Assembly (NCBI GenBank): GCA_001411745.2
Contig: LIQB01000008.1
Span: 62,001 to 126,000, forward strand
Reading direction: 5' to 3'
Length of the DNA: 64,000 bases
Origin: Psychrobacter glacincola
Lineage (GTDB): Bacteria; Pseudomonadota; Gammaproteobacteria; Pseudomonadales; Moraxellaceae
A program made the translations under genes and the position numbers. Under the pieces are notes generated by a model. It ran no database searches. It saw nothing but the letters and a program-made list of their open reading frames with translations, and was not told the origin of the DNA. Below are positions 32,251-42,311 of the stretch, in pieces (positions within the stretch are counted from its first letter, which is position 1; the number at the start of each line of letters is the position of its first letter).

Positions 32251-33096
32251 ATGCTAAGCTATCCTGTTAATAACATTAGCACACCAGATGAACAGGTAAA
32301 CATACTACAAATCACAGATTTGCATTTATCAACGCCCGTTTCTTCTAGTGTTGATGGCGATACTAACAATAGCGAAGCCACTGTCTGTCAGCAATGCTTT
32401 GAAACAGTACTACAGCAAGCATTGAGTAGCGACATTCGCTGCGATTTGATTATCGTGACTGGCGACTTAGTCAATGAAGTCAAACCCGCTATTTACGATC
32501 ATATTTTTGAGGTATTGCAAGCGACCAATATTCCTTTTGCTTGCATCGCAGGCAATCATGATGTGACGGATGAGATAGGCAGTGACTTGCCGTTCTTTGA
32601 GCGCGAACTGATTGCTCAGCCTGCCGACCCGCGCTTGCTAAGCCGGCATGTCATTGAGACTGATCGTTGGCAGCTGCTGTTATTAGACTCATCCATCACG
32701 GGCAAAGTCGCGGGCGAGATAACGCCTACCGATATTGACTGGTTATGCGAGAGACTCGGAGCCTGTGATAAGCCTGCGCTGATCGCTCTACATCATCATG
32801 TCATTCCCGTAGACTCTGACTGGATTGACACGCATATGGCGGAGAATAGTGAAGCCTTTTGGCAGCATCTGTTAGGATTTGACCATCTCAAGGTCATTAT
32901 CAGTGGTCATACGCACCAAGAGCAGGTTCGCCATCGTCAAGGAGTCACGGTCTATAGTACGCCATCTACTTGCTACCAGTTCAAGCCTTATGAGAATGAT
33001 TTTTCCTATGATAAAAGCGTCCCGCCCGGTTACCGTTGGTTGCAATTAGCCAACAATGGAAAGGTTGCAAGCTGGGTAGAAAGACTGGATACTTGA
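32251..33096 (+). CDS. cpdA: 3',5'-cyclic-AMP phosphodiesterase (CpdA-like)
   Basis: Metallophosphoesterase of 281 residues. All five metal motifs are visible: QITDLHLS (residue about 20), VTGDLVNE (about 68), IAGNHDVTDE (about 98), ALHHHVIPV (about 180) and ISGHTHQEQ (about 220). The order and spacing fit class III cAMP phosphodiesterases (CpdA/Icc), which lower cAMP and so damp Crp-Vfr signalling. A Ser/Asp/Asn insertion after the first motif (residues 29-42) is unusual. GAGGGA lies before the ATG. It is a single gene upstream of dksA. Confidence 0.88.
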   Translation: MLSYPVNNISTPDEQVNILQITDLHLSTPVSSSVDGDTNNSEATVCQQCFETVLQQALSSDIRCDLIIVTGDLVNEVKPAIYDHIFEVLQATNIPFACIAGNHDVTDEIGSDLPFFERELIAQPADPRLLSRHVIETDRWQLLLLDSSITGKVAGEITPTDIDWLCERLGACDKPALIALHHHVIPVDSDWIDTHMAENSEAFWQHLLGFDHLKVIISGHTHQEQVRHRQGVTVYSTPSTCYQFKPYENDFSYDKSVPPGYRWLQLANNGKVASWVERLDT

Positions 33097-33582
33097 CGCC
33101 CAGATTTATTGGCACCCATACTGATGTAAGCCCTTATATTTCAAGCTATTGACTGATATTTCTGAGTTCAGAATACAATGACTGGCATGGTAAAAGCGAC
33201 ATGATGATGAAAAATGACTTCATTATTGTCAGAAACAATGATACAACGTATAAAACGAAATGAGGACTGCCTGGTATTAGGTAGAATTATAATAGCTAGG
33301 ATGGCTAAATCGATCACAGCTAAATCTTCACAGTCAGTGATTTGTCGCATTATTAAGACAACGCTATTTAAATAAAAATATGCATAACCATATACCTGAC
33401 CATTGATAGATTGCTTTAAGCATATCAAGATAACCGTACTATTAGATCCGCTGTGTTACTTGTGTTACCAAGTGGTAAAACGTTTTATAAAGGGACAAAT
33501 TATAGCGTTTATGACATTGATAGCGTCTTGTCTTTTGATACGTCGTTTTATTGAATTAATTTGAAAAAAGTAGGATACCCAT
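33097..33582. other. Intergenic region before dksA
   Basis: About 485 bases. The only long frame (33,168-33,428, minus strand, 86 codons) has no ribosome-binding site and no recognisable product, so I left it out. The final 150 bases probably carry the dksA promoter and leader. Confidence 0.5.
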
Positions 33583-34020
33583 ATGAGCACCCTGACCACG
33601 AATCCAAGTGAAGCTAAGTTTACTCCTTATGTGCCTGCCAAAGACGAAGAGTACATGTCTGATGCGCAGTTAGAGCACTTTAAGGCTATATTATTGGATT
33701 GGAAGAGCCAACTGATTGGCGAAGCGGATCGCACCAAGACTTATATCCAAGACGAGTCCAGTGCTATGCCAGATATCAATGATCGCGCCACCCAAGAAGA
33801 AGAGTTTGCCCTCGCATTGCGTACGCGTGACCGTGAACGTAAGCTCATTCGCAAAATTGATAAATCTATGTCAGAAATTGAAAATGATGATTATGGATTT
33901 TGTGAAACTTGTGGCGTAGAGATTGGTCTGCGTCGTCTCGAAGCGCGCCCAACAGCTACCCAGTGTATCGATTGTAAAACACTGTCTGAGATTAAAGAAC
34001 GCCAAAATCAAGGCGCTTAA
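33583..34020 (+). CDS. dksA: RNA polymerase-binding transcription factor DksA
   Basis: Secondary-channel factor that works with ppGpp in the stringent response, 145 residues. The coiled-coil tip residues are in QDESSAMPDINDRATQEEEFALALRTRDRERKL (the DxxDxA tip is the DINDRA segment), and the zinc finger is CETCGVEIGLRRLEARPTATQCIDC, four cysteines spaced 2-17-2. Length is close to E. coli (151). It is 247 bases upstream of gluQ, a neighbour pair conserved in many gammaproteobacteria. Confidence 0.97.
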   Translation: MSTLTTNPSEAKFTPYVPAKDEEYMSDAQLEHFKAILLDWKSQLIGEADRTKTYIQDESSAMPDINDRATQEEEFALALRTRDRERKLIRKIDKSMSEIENDDYGFCETCGVEIGLRRLEARPTATQCIDCKTLSEIKERQNQGA

Positions 34021-34058
34021 ACGAGTTACGACTCATCTCAATAGTAGAATGTAAGCAT

Positions 34059-34081
34059 AAGCGACCATAACATGGTCGCTT
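34059..34081 (+). terminator. Perfect hairpin after dksA
   Basis: AAGCGACCAT and ATGGTCGCTT form a 10-bp perfect stem on a 3-base loop, 38 bases past the dksA stop. The following bases (ATTGCGTTTTA) give only a poor U-run, so termination would be partial and gluQ may be read through. Confidence 0.55.
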
Positions 34082-34267
34082 ATTGCGTTTTAGCTGGCTG
34101 GTTTTTAGTCAATGAATCATGGCTGATACAGAGCTTTAAGCTTGCTTATATTGATTTGCTAACAAAACAGACTCATTTCACAAATATCTTTTTACGGATA
34201 TATTTATTATTCTATCTTCTACCTTTTTTACCGATAATTTCCTACTTTGAAAACTAACCTTATTCCT

Positions 34268-35209
34268 ATGCCCACTCCAATCATACCAGTACAGCCGATT
34301 GGTCGTTTTGCTCCCTCACCGACTGGTGAACTGCATCTTGGCTCATTGACGACTGCGCTTGCCAGCTTTTGCCATATAAAATCCATTGGTGGTAAATGGC
34401 TACTGCGTATTGAAGACACTGATACCGAACGCTGTGATCAGCAATTTACTGAGCAAATCTTGATTGATTTGGAAGCGCTTGGATTGTACTGGGACGGTGA
34501 TATCATTTATCAATCTGAGCGTATTGATATTTATAATGATTATCTACACTCAGCCCTGCATCCGCTCACTTATGGTTGTCAGTGCTCGCGTAAAGATTTG
34601 GAGCAATACTGGGCGCAAGAAGAGCTGAGCCCATCTTATGATGCTAACCCATTGCAACCAAACAGGAAGCGCTATCCACGCTGCTGCGTCAGCGCTGACC
34701 TTGATAGAGAGCAACATAAGCTACGCATACAGCTACCGAATTATAAGATTGGTTTTAACGACGGTATTCAAGGATTGCAGTGGGATAACCCTCAGCAGAC
34801 ATTGGGTGATATGGTAGTGCGTCGCCAAGATGGTATGATCAATTATATTTTGGCTGCCAGCCTTGATGATGGACTGCAACAGGTGACACATATTATGCGC
34901 GGTCTAGATATCCTACCCATGACGACAGCGCAAATCAGCATCATGGATGCCGCACGCTTGCCTGCCATCGATCATTGGTATCACTTGCCACTGATATGTC
35001 ATGCTGATGGACAAAAACTCTCCAAGCAAAACCTAGCACAACCCATTGATACACGAGATCCAAGTAAACTTATCGCCAATGCTTTACAACTATTACAGCA
35101 ACCAGCCGTCGATAGAGACACACCTACTCGTATGTTAAAGCAAGCCATTGCTCAATGGGACAGTACGCCGCTACAAGGCAAGCAACAGTTAAATATGCCC
35201 AATGGATAA
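34268..35209 (+). CDS. gluQ: Glutamyl-Q tRNA(Asp) synthetase
   Basis: Paralogue of the catalytic half of glutamyl-tRNA synthetase that attaches glutamate to the queuosine base of tRNA(Asp). It has [21 protein letters not shown] (the HIGH-type motif is HLGS), [16 protein letters not shown], and a [11 protein letters not shown] version of KMSKS, and lacks an anticodon-binding domain, hence about 313 residues. The zinc site region [12 protein letters not shown] is also seen. The start is ambiguous: the ATG at 34268 is used; a TTG at 34247 would add seven residues, and neither has a good ribosome-binding site. Confidence 0.93.
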   Translation: MPTPIIPVQPIGRFAPSPTGELHLGSLTTALASFCHIKSIGGKWLLRIEDTDTERCDQQFTEQILIDLEALGLYWDGDIIYQSERIDIYNDYLHSALHPLTYGCQCSRKDLEQYWAQEELSPSYDANPLQPNRKRYPRCCVSADLDREQHKLRIQLPNYKIGFNDGIQGLQWDNPQQTLGDMVVRRQDGMINYILAASLDDGLQQVTHIMRGLDILPMTTAQISIMDAARLPAIDHWYHLPLICHADGQKLSKQNLAQPIDTRDPSKLIANALQLLQQPAVDRDTPTRMLKQAIAQWDSTPLQGKQQLNMPNG

Positions 35210-35301
35210 AAGTCAGCTAGCAAAAAGCGCCACTATTTAGCGACGCTTCTTTGGATAATGCCAGTCATGATGCATCGAGCCTATAACTAATGCTCAACCT
35301 A

Positions 35302-36498
35302 TCAATAATAACGGCATTGGCTTTTTTCGATTTCAGGGCTTTCTTTATAAATTTTTAGCAATAACGCAACCATCACCAAACTAATCAACATTGATGAGCC
35401 GCCATAACTGAAGAATGGCATGGTCAATCCTTTGGTTGGAATCGCGCCCATATTCATCGCCGCATTGATAATTGTCTGCGCTATGAACACCACACCGATA
35501 CCAAAGGCGGTATAACTCATACGCATCTGCCGACGCTTGAGCGCGTTATAACTGATACGCATCGCGCTACCAATAATCAGCGCTTCGAGCACCAATACCA
35601 TGGTAACCCCAACAAAGCCTAACTCTTCCCCTGTAATGGCTAGTAGAAAATCAGTATGTGCCTCAGGCAAATGCGACAGTTTCTGTACGCTCTCACCATA
35701 ACCAACGCCTGTAAATTGTCCACGACCAAAGGCAATCAAACTGCGTGCCAACTGATAATCCGTGTCTTGCACATCATCAAACGGATCCATAAATGACATC
35801 ACACGTACTAATCGGTACTGCGCTGTCGTCACCATCAATACCGCACCACCGATGGCAGCCGCGCCCAGTGCTAAAAAGTGCTTGTAAGGCGCACCAGCAA
35901 TATAAAAAATCGCAAAGATGGTACCTAAAATAACGACAAAAGAACCAAAATCTGGCTGTGACAATAGCAGCATGGTGATGAGTGCCACCACCAACATAAT
36001 CCGCAAAAAACCGTCTAAGCCGTTACGCACTTCAAAAGAGCGACGCACCACAAAATCAGAGACAAAGACAATCATCACCAACTTGGCCAACTCTGCCACC
36101 TGAAAATTAAATACCCCTAGGTTCAGCCAACGCTTGGAGCCGTTAATAGGCGTACTAAATAGGGTTGCCACTAGCAGCATGCCAGTGATACCCAATAAGA
36201 TAAATTGGGTTTCAGTCTTATATAATGTTCGCAAAGACACGCTGTAATAAGAAACCGTAGCGACCGTCAAACCGATCATCATATACAGCAGCTGGTTTTT
36301 GAAAAAGTGCAGCTCTGTCATGCCGCGACTGAGGGCAAAAGGAATAGAAGCGGAAGCCACCATCAATAAACTGAGCACCAACATACAGCCAACACTCGAT
36401 AGGAGAATGGCGCGTGCTGACGGCATAGAAAGAATACCATCTGAGCCAGATGCTTGCTTCGGTTGGGACGAGGAACGAAAAAGAGAAGAGAGCGCCAT
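35302..36498 (-). CDS. ftsW: Cell division protein FtsW
   Basis: SEDS-family septal peptidoglycan polymerase, 398 residues with about ten membrane segments. It begins with a polar stretch, then VGCMLVLSLLMVASASIPFAL, typical of FtsW more than RodA. NGSKRWLNLGVFNFQVAELAKL, LSQPDFGSFVVI, ARSLIAFGRGQFTGVGYGES, HTDFLLAITGEELGF and GLTMPFFSYGGSSMLISL are signature segments. The start is set at ATG 36498; a GTG at 36549 is an alternative and neither has a clear ribosome-binding site. It follows murD, away from the other dcw genes in this window. Confidence 0.95.
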   Translation of the reverse strand: MALSSLFRSSSQPKQASGSDGILSMPSARAILLSSVGCMLVLSLLMVASASIPFALSRGMTELHFFKNQLLYMMIGLTVATVSYYSVSLRTLYKTETQFILLGITGMLLVATLFSTPINGSKRWLNLGVFNFQVAELAKLVMIVFVSDFVVRRSFEVRNGLDGFLRIMLVVALITMLLLSQPDFGSFVVILGTIFAIFYIAGAPYKHFLALGAAAIGGAVLMVTTAQYRLVRVMSFMDPFDDVQDTDYQLARSLIAFGRGQFTGVGYGESVQKLSHLPEAHTDFLLAITGEELGFVGVTMVLVLEALIIGSAMRISYNALKRRQMRMSYTAFGIGVVFIAQTIINAAMNMGAIPTKGLTMPFFSYGGSSMLISLVMVALLLKIYKESPEIEKSQCRYY

Positions 36499-36815
36499 AA
36501 TTTTATATACACTAACGAACGAAAAAACACGGCGTCTATTAAACGCCACCGTTTAAAAAATAGAAAATAGACAGTACCAGACAGATTACTAAGCAAATAA
36601 GCTGACCATTCATGTTGCTGACTGGCTATGATTGACAGTAGCAGCAATCTATAAGCAAAACAATCATTTATACAGAAAATGCGCGCGCGTCGTAAAAGTC
36701 AATTCAGGGCAATCCTATTGCATTGCCCTTATTCTTTATTAAATACATGAGTTCTTTATTAAATGCTGATATTCACTAAGCACTTATCATGCAAATGCTT
36801 AAATTATCAAACCTT
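36499..36815. other. Spacer between murD and ftsW
   Basis: About 317 bases, long for two genes usually packed tightly. It holds a perfect 8-bp hairpin (AGGGCAAT with ATTGCCCT, 36,706-36,729) and a 13-base direct repeat TTCTTTATTAAAT at 36,732 and 36,752 (20-base period). A GC-alternating tract lies at 36,681. No gene was seen. Confidence 0.5.
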
Positions 36816-38252
36816 TTATTCCGTAACCATCATATCTGACGACTCAGTTGCTAACTGACCAACCAACTGACTGAAATGCTCACCACGAGCCGCGTAGCCA
36901 CTATATTGATCAAAGCTGGCACAAGCAGGTGATAATAGCACCGCTTGCACTTGCGATAGGCTGCTTGTCGTGACTTGTTGAATGGTTGTAAAGGCATTTT
37001 CTAAAGTTTCACACTGATGTAGTGCCACATCGGCGCTTATCTTAGCCGCGCGCAGATGCTGTTCAATCAGCGGCGCATCTTCACCAATAAACAGTACTTG
37101 GCTAACATACTGATTGATAAGCGGCGTCAATTCACCAAACTGTTGACCTTTACCTTGTCCACCCAAAATCAATAGTAGTTTACCGTCCTTTGGTGCGTAG
37201 ACTGCGCCCAGCCCTTCGATAGCTGCCATCGTTGAGCCTATATTGGTGCCTTTTGAATCATTAAAATAATCAATATTTGCAGCATTTGCCACATATTGGC
37301 AACGATGCTCAAGTCCAGTAAACTGCTGTAAGGTATTCAACATACTGCCCAATGGCAAACCAGCAAGTTCGCCTAACGCCAAGGCGGCCTGCGCATTGAG
37401 CAGATTATGACGACCTTTAATCAACAGTTTATCTGCCGACAGTAGTTTTTCTGTACCGTGGGCAAGATAAATCTGACCTTCAGGAGTAGTAATAAGACCA
37501 TATTGACCTTTATCAGGAGCATGTATACCGGTACTCACTCTGGGCAAATTATCAGCCACGAGCGGGCGCGTCAATGCGTCTTCGCGATTGATAACCACGG
37601 ACTTAGCGCCCTGAAAGATACGATGCTTGGCTTGATGGTAGCCCAGCATATCGCCGTGGCGATCTAGATGGTCAGGTGACATATTTAGAACTGTCGCCAC
37701 TTGCGCACCCAAATTGGTCACTGTCTCTAACTGAAAACTCGACAGCTCAAGCACCGCCAGCTCCATATCAGTATTATCAAGCAAGGTCAGCGCTGGCACG
37801 CCAATGTTACCGCCGACACCGACATTGACACCAGCATCCGTGGCCATTTGCCCGACCAAGGTGGTCACGGTGCTCTTAGCATTAGAGCCAGTAATCGCCA
37901 CTATCGGTACGGTACAAGCCTCACAAAATAGCTGAATGTCACTAACCACTGGAATATTCGCTTGGCGAGCAGCGGCGACGGCTTCGGTAGCAAGAGAGAT
38001 ACCGGGGCTTATAACAATACGTGCCGCTTGCTGCAAGAGCTCGGCGTCAATCGTACCAAATTGGCGAACACTGATCTCAGCGGGTAGTTGATCTGCTAAG
38101 CTAGGTGTCACCTGAGCATCAGTGACAGCAACCTGATAGCCTTGATTGGCCAAATAGCGCGCAACTGATAACCCAGATTGTCCCAAACCGACCACGACTT
38201 GTAGACCACTGCCTTTGTGAAGTAAGGCATCTGTTGCAGTGTTGGTGGTCAT
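36816..38252 (-). CDS. murD: UDP-N-acetylmuramoyl-L-alanine--D-glutamate ligase
   Basis: Cytoplasmic Mur ligase adding D-Glu to UDP-MurNAc-L-Ala, 478 residues. Order: uridine-binding domain (VVGLGQSGLSVARYLANQGYQ), ATP loop ITGSNAKSTVTTLVG (about 120), ELSSFQLETV, NMSPDHLDRHG, and the C-terminal domain with LILGGQGKGQQF and LLSPACASFDQY. The P-loop has Ala where E. coli has Gly (SNAKST); I believe other gammaproteobacteria share this. AAGGAA precedes the ATG. Probably cotranscribed with ftsW. Confidence 0.97.
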   Translation of the reverse strand: MTTNTATDALLHKGSGLQVVVGLGQSGLSVARYLANQGYQVAVTDAQVTPSLADQLPAEISVRQFGTIDAELLQQAARIVISPGISLATEAVAAARQANIPVVSDIQLFCEACTVPIVAITGSNAKSTVTTLVGQMATDAGVNVGVGGNIGVPALTLLDNTDMELAVLELSSFQLETVTNLGAQVATVLNMSPDHLDRHGDMLGYHQAKHRIFQGAKSVVINREDALTRPLVADNLPRVSTGIHAPDKGQYGLITTPEGQIYLAHGTEKLLSADKLLIKGRHNLLNAQAALALGELAGLPLGSMLNTLQQFTGLEHRCQYVANAANIDYFNDSKGTNIGSTMAAIEGLGAVYAPKDGKLLLILGGQGKGQQFGELTPLINQYVSQVLFIGEDAPLIEQHLRAAKISADVALHQCETLENAFTTIQQVTTSSLSQVQAVLLSPACASFDQYSGYAARGEHFSQLVGQLATESSDMMVTE

Positions 38253-38913
38253 ATTTATTCCTTCTGTTGGACGAGCAAAATGGCATCAAACAAACCTAGT
38301 ATATAAAGAAGCAAAATGATGCCGTCAAGATGAGACGCATCATAACGGTATCGTTCAGATTTCGGTACTGGTTTTTTATGACGATATGCTATTATGCGCC
38401 TGTTTTTATATTAAGTGGCTAATGCTATAATAGCTGCCTTAATCTGTAAGTGATTGGGTATTTACCCAAGCATTTTAGTTTAGCATGTTGTCACAGTTAG
38501 CACGCTATTGTCACTTCTGTTTGGCAAAGTTACTACTATAGACGGGTCATGTCGAGCGGCTATTTTTATTTGATAGATTATTTATTACCCTCTACCGCAG
38601 CATATCATTGCTGACGCTATTCGTTATTGTAGGTGCTCTTATAAACGCCCTACTTTAAGCACCTTATTTTAACTATTTTTTAGGTGATCTCACTGAATTT
38701 ATCATCGTATTAATTATTGGTGAGCGTATTAGTGATACCAGTAAGTAAATCAGTAGACCTACTTATTACCGACCTTTAATAATTCAATACCGCAATATGA
38801 CACAGCACATGTTGCCGTAAAAGCAAGATGAATAGCTACTTTTATAGCGACGCGATCATTTTATGAATGAGTAATGATTACTTTTTTTGCCTCTAACCCT
38901 ATGCAGTTTACTT
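38253..38913. other. Long leader or spacer before the SulP gene
   Basis: About 660 bases without a supported gene. An extended -10 promoter lies at 38,423-38,431, some 480 bases before the start codon, and short inverted repeats follow (GGGTATTTACCC near 38,458; GTAGGTGCT near 38,630 with AGCACCT near 38,657). Either the SulP mRNA has a long structured leader or a short untranslated RNA starts here. Confidence 0.4.
38423..38431 (+). promoter_or_regulatory. Extended -10 promoter element
   Basis: TGCTATAAT is a perfect extended -10. The base run 17 upstream is T-rich (TTTTTA), a poor -35, which the extended element could offset. The downstream gene begins about 480 bases later. Confidence 0.4.
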
Positions 38914-40413
38914 ATGACATCTTTTATTGATAACTTACGTGACGAGTGGTTTTCCAATGTTCGCGGCGACGTTTTATCCGGTTTGGTTGTTGCCTTAGCG
39001 CTGATTCCTGAAGCCATTGCCTTTTCTATTATCGCGGGTGTTGATCCAAAAGTCGGCTTGTATGCCTCATTTTGTATCGCGGTCGTGATCAGTTTCGTCG
39101 GTGGTCGTCCAGGCATGATTTCGGCAGCAACTGGGGCAATGGCACTGGTGATGGTTGACTTAGTCGCCGAGCATGGTTTGCAGTATTTGCTAGCTGCCAC
39201 CTTATTGTGTGGTGGGATTCAGATTGTAATGGGTATCTTAAAGCTCGGCAATTTGATGCGCTTTGTGTCGCGCTCGGTAGTCATTGGCTTCGTCAATGCG
39301 CTCGCGATATTGATCTTTGCCGCCCAGCTGCCTGAGCTTAACCCGATGACTGAACGCGTTGGCATGACAGTTTATATCATGACGGCGGCGGGCTTAGCGA
39401 TTATCTACTTGTTTCCACTGATTCCTAAAATCGGTCGCGTGATTCCGTCACCGCTGATCTGTATCGTTGGTTTGACCGCTATCGCCATGTATATGAATCT
39501 TGATATTCGTAATGTCGGCAGTATGGGCGATTTGCCTGATTCATTACCGATGTTCTTATTACCTGACATTCCATTGAACCTAAATACTTTACTGATCATC
39601 GCGCCTTACTCTATCGCACTTGCCATCGTTGGTTTATTAGAATCGATGATGACAGCGACTATCGTCGATGATTTGACAGATACGCCAAGCGATAAAAACC
39701 GCGAGTGTCGTGGTCAAGGGATTGCCAACGTCGTATCAGGTTTCTTCGGTGGTATGGCAGGCTGTGCCATGATTGGTCAATCTATGATCAACGTCAAATC
39801 TGGCGGACGTACGCGTCTGTCCACTTTGATGGCAGGTATCGTACTGCTCATTATGGTAGTGTTTTTAAGTGAATGGGTCAGTCAAATTCCAATGGCGGCA
39901 CTGGTCGCTGTGATGATTATGGTCTCTATTGGTACTTTTAACTGGCAGTCTATTCGCGAATTTAAAACGCATCCGATGTCATTTAATATTGTCATGCTAG
40001 CGACTGTTTTGACCACAGTATTTACGCACAACCTAGCTTATGGTGTGGGCGTGGGCGTGCTGCTATCGGCGCTGGCGTTTGCCAATAAAATTGGTCAATT
40101 CTTAACGGTATTTAGCGAATATGATGAGAGTAGTAATACCCGTTATTATTATGTGCAAGGACAAGTATTCTTTGCTTCTACGACTCAGTTCTTAAACAGC
40201 TTCGATACCAAAGAAGCTTTGGACAGTATTCAAATTGATGTCAGCCAAGCGCATTTTTGGGATGTCAGTGCCGTAGACACTTTGGACAAACTGGTCATGC
40301 GCTTGCAACGTGAGGGCATTGATGTCAAAGTGGTGGGACTCAATAATGCGAGCCGAACACTGATTGATCGCTTCTCTATCCACGATCGCCGAGATATTGG
40401 CTTATTGGATTAA
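38914..40413 (+). CDS. SulP family anion transporter with STAS domain
   Basis: Secondary transporter of 499 residues for an inorganic or organic anion (sulfate, bicarbonate or dicarboxylate; not readable here). The SulP entry motif is [36 protein letters not shown], seen near residues 18-55, with about eleven membrane helices following, [50 protein letters not shown] in the core, and a C-terminal STAS domain (about 405-495) of the anti-sigma antagonist fold. ATG at 38914 is chosen over a TTG at 38887. A universal stress protein gene follows, a pairing that recurs for SulP transporters. Confidence 0.88.
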   Translation: MTSFIDNLRDEWFSNVRGDVLSGLVVALALIPEAIAFSIIAGVDPKVGLYASFCIAVVISFVGGRPGMISAATGAMALVMVDLVAEHGLQYLLAATLLCGGIQIVMGILKLGNLMRFVSRSVVIGFVNALAILIFAAQLPELNPMTERVGMTVYIMTAAGLAIIYLFPLIPKIGRVIPSPLICIVGLTAIAMYMNLDIRNVGSMGDLPDSLPMFLLPDIPLNLNTLLIIAPYSIALAIVGLLESMMTATIVDDLTDTPSDKNRECRGQGIANVVSGFFGGMAGCAMIGQSMINVKSGGRTRLSTLMAGIVLLIMVVFLSEWVSQIPMAALVAVMIMVSIGTFNWQSIREFKTHPMSFNIVMLATVLTTVFTHNLAYGVGVGVLLSALAFANKIGQFLTVFSEYDESSNTRYYYVQGQVFFASTTQFLNSFDTKEALDSIQIDVSQAHFWDVSAVDTLDKLVMRLQREGIDVKVVGLNNASRTLIDRFSIHDRRDIGLLD

Positions 40414-40477
40414 ACAAAGCCACGTCTATTTATTGAGCTAATATTGATTAACCGCTCATAAATAGACAGTTGAATAA

Positions 40478-40548
40478 ACAGCTGCATTGGTGCAAAGGGT
40501 TGGGCATAAGCATTATTGCCCCATCCTTGAGCCAAGCAGCTGTCTTTT
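40478..40548 (+). terminator. Long composite hairpin between SulP and UspA-like genes
   Basis: ACAGCTGC pairs with GCAGCTGT over 66 bases and is followed by CTTTTTATT. Inside, TTGG/CCAA, AAGG/CCTT and GGGCA/TGCCC pair in register with small internal loops, so the whole element is one long rod. It can end transcription, yet the next gene follows 40 bases later, so attenuation or mRNA processing is possible. Confidence 0.65.
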
Positions 40549-40587
40549 TATTCTGTCTTTTTAATATTGGAATAATGTGGTGGTCTT

Positions 40588-41442
40588 ATGAGTAATTTGA
40601 AACCAGATAGTGTGATTGCCTGCTTGGACTGCCCAGACCACGTGCAAGCAGTGTTAGAAGCCAGCATGTGGGCCGCGACTCGTCTACAAGCACCTGTTGG
40701 ACTGTTGCATTCTGTACCGAGCTTACAACAAAAAGCGGCTGTGAATTATTCAGGCTGCCTGAATATCGATGATGAAAACATGCTGCTTGAGCAATTCACC
40801 ACCAAGGAGCACTTGAGTAATTGTGAGCTAAAAGCCCAAGGTAAGCTTTTGCTTCATCAAGCCACCACCTATTGCGAGCAGCAGCGACAAAAACTAAAAA
40901 CCTATACCCTGCATCGCCATGAACACCTCAATGAAAGTATCGATTACGTCGATGACAAAGCACAATTAATCGTTATAGGTCACAATGTCACCTGCAAATC
41001 GACATTGAGCCAGTTAATTAGAGTCAGTCACTGCCCCATTTTGGTGACTCATGCACCATTTTTGCCCCCTACGACCGCGTTATTTGCTTTTGACAACAGC
41101 CCTACTTCACATAAATTGCTCAATTGGCTCTGCAAAACTTCACTGGTGCGCGCATTAACCGTTCATATCGTGATGGTCGGTAAAGAAAACTCTGAAAATT
41201 GCGATGCGCTACGTGAAGCTTATGCGCGGCTCAAACAAGCAGGCATCAAGTCTAAAAAAGCCTTGCTGGACTGCCGCGATGTCACTTCGGCTTTGAATTA
41301 TTATCAAAATGAAAATGATATCGGTATGCTGATGACCGGTGCTTTTGGCCAATCTCGTCTGCGCGAACTTCTAAAAGGTAGCGACACAAAAAAGCTGCTC
41401 GGCAGCACCAAAACTCCCTACCTACTCTTCCCAAAGGTATAG
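40588..41442 (+). CDS. Tandem universal stress protein
   Basis: Protein of 284 residues that reads as two UspA folds in one chain: the first starts SVIACLDCPDHVQAVLEASMWAATRLQAPVGLLHSV and ends in LIVIGHNVTCKSTLSQLIRVSHCPILVTH (about 145), the second starts TTALFAFDNSPTSHKLLNWLC and ends GMLMTGAFGQSRLRELLKGSDTKKLLGSTKTPYLLFPK. The second half keeps a G-x2-G-x9-G(S/T)-like ATP loop in altered form (GAFGQSRLRELLKGS). It is positioned to act with the SulP transporter upstream. Confidence 0.85.
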   Translation: MSNLKPDSVIACLDCPDHVQAVLEASMWAATRLQAPVGLLHSVPSLQQKAAVNYSGCLNIDDENMLLEQFTTKEHLSNCELKAQGKLLLHQATTYCEQQRQKLKTYTLHRHEHLNESIDYVDDKAQLIVIGHNVTCKSTLSQLIRVSHCPILVTHAPFLPPTTALFAFDNSPTSHKLLNWLCKTSLVRALTVHIVMVGKENSENCDALREAYARLKQAGIKSKKALLDCRDVTSALNYYQNENDIGMLMTGAFGQSRLRELLKGSDTKKLLGSTKTPYLLFPKV

Positions 41443-42236
<794 letters not shown>

Positions 42237-42311
42237 CGCTCAAGGCCATATAGACACAGATTTATAGATCATACCGATAGCTGTATTGCATCAATTCAAG
42301 GGGGAATTAAT

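Noticed and set aside
33168..33428. 86-codon minus-strand frame in the cpdA-dksA spacer
   Set aside because: No ribosome-binding site, Ile/Val-rich composition typical of AT-rich non-coding DNA, no recognisable product.
36732..36764. 13-base direct repeat TTCTTTATTAAAT in the murD-ftsW spacer as a mobile-element footprint
   Set aside because: Only two AT-rich copies with 7 bases between; local duplication is a simpler explanation.
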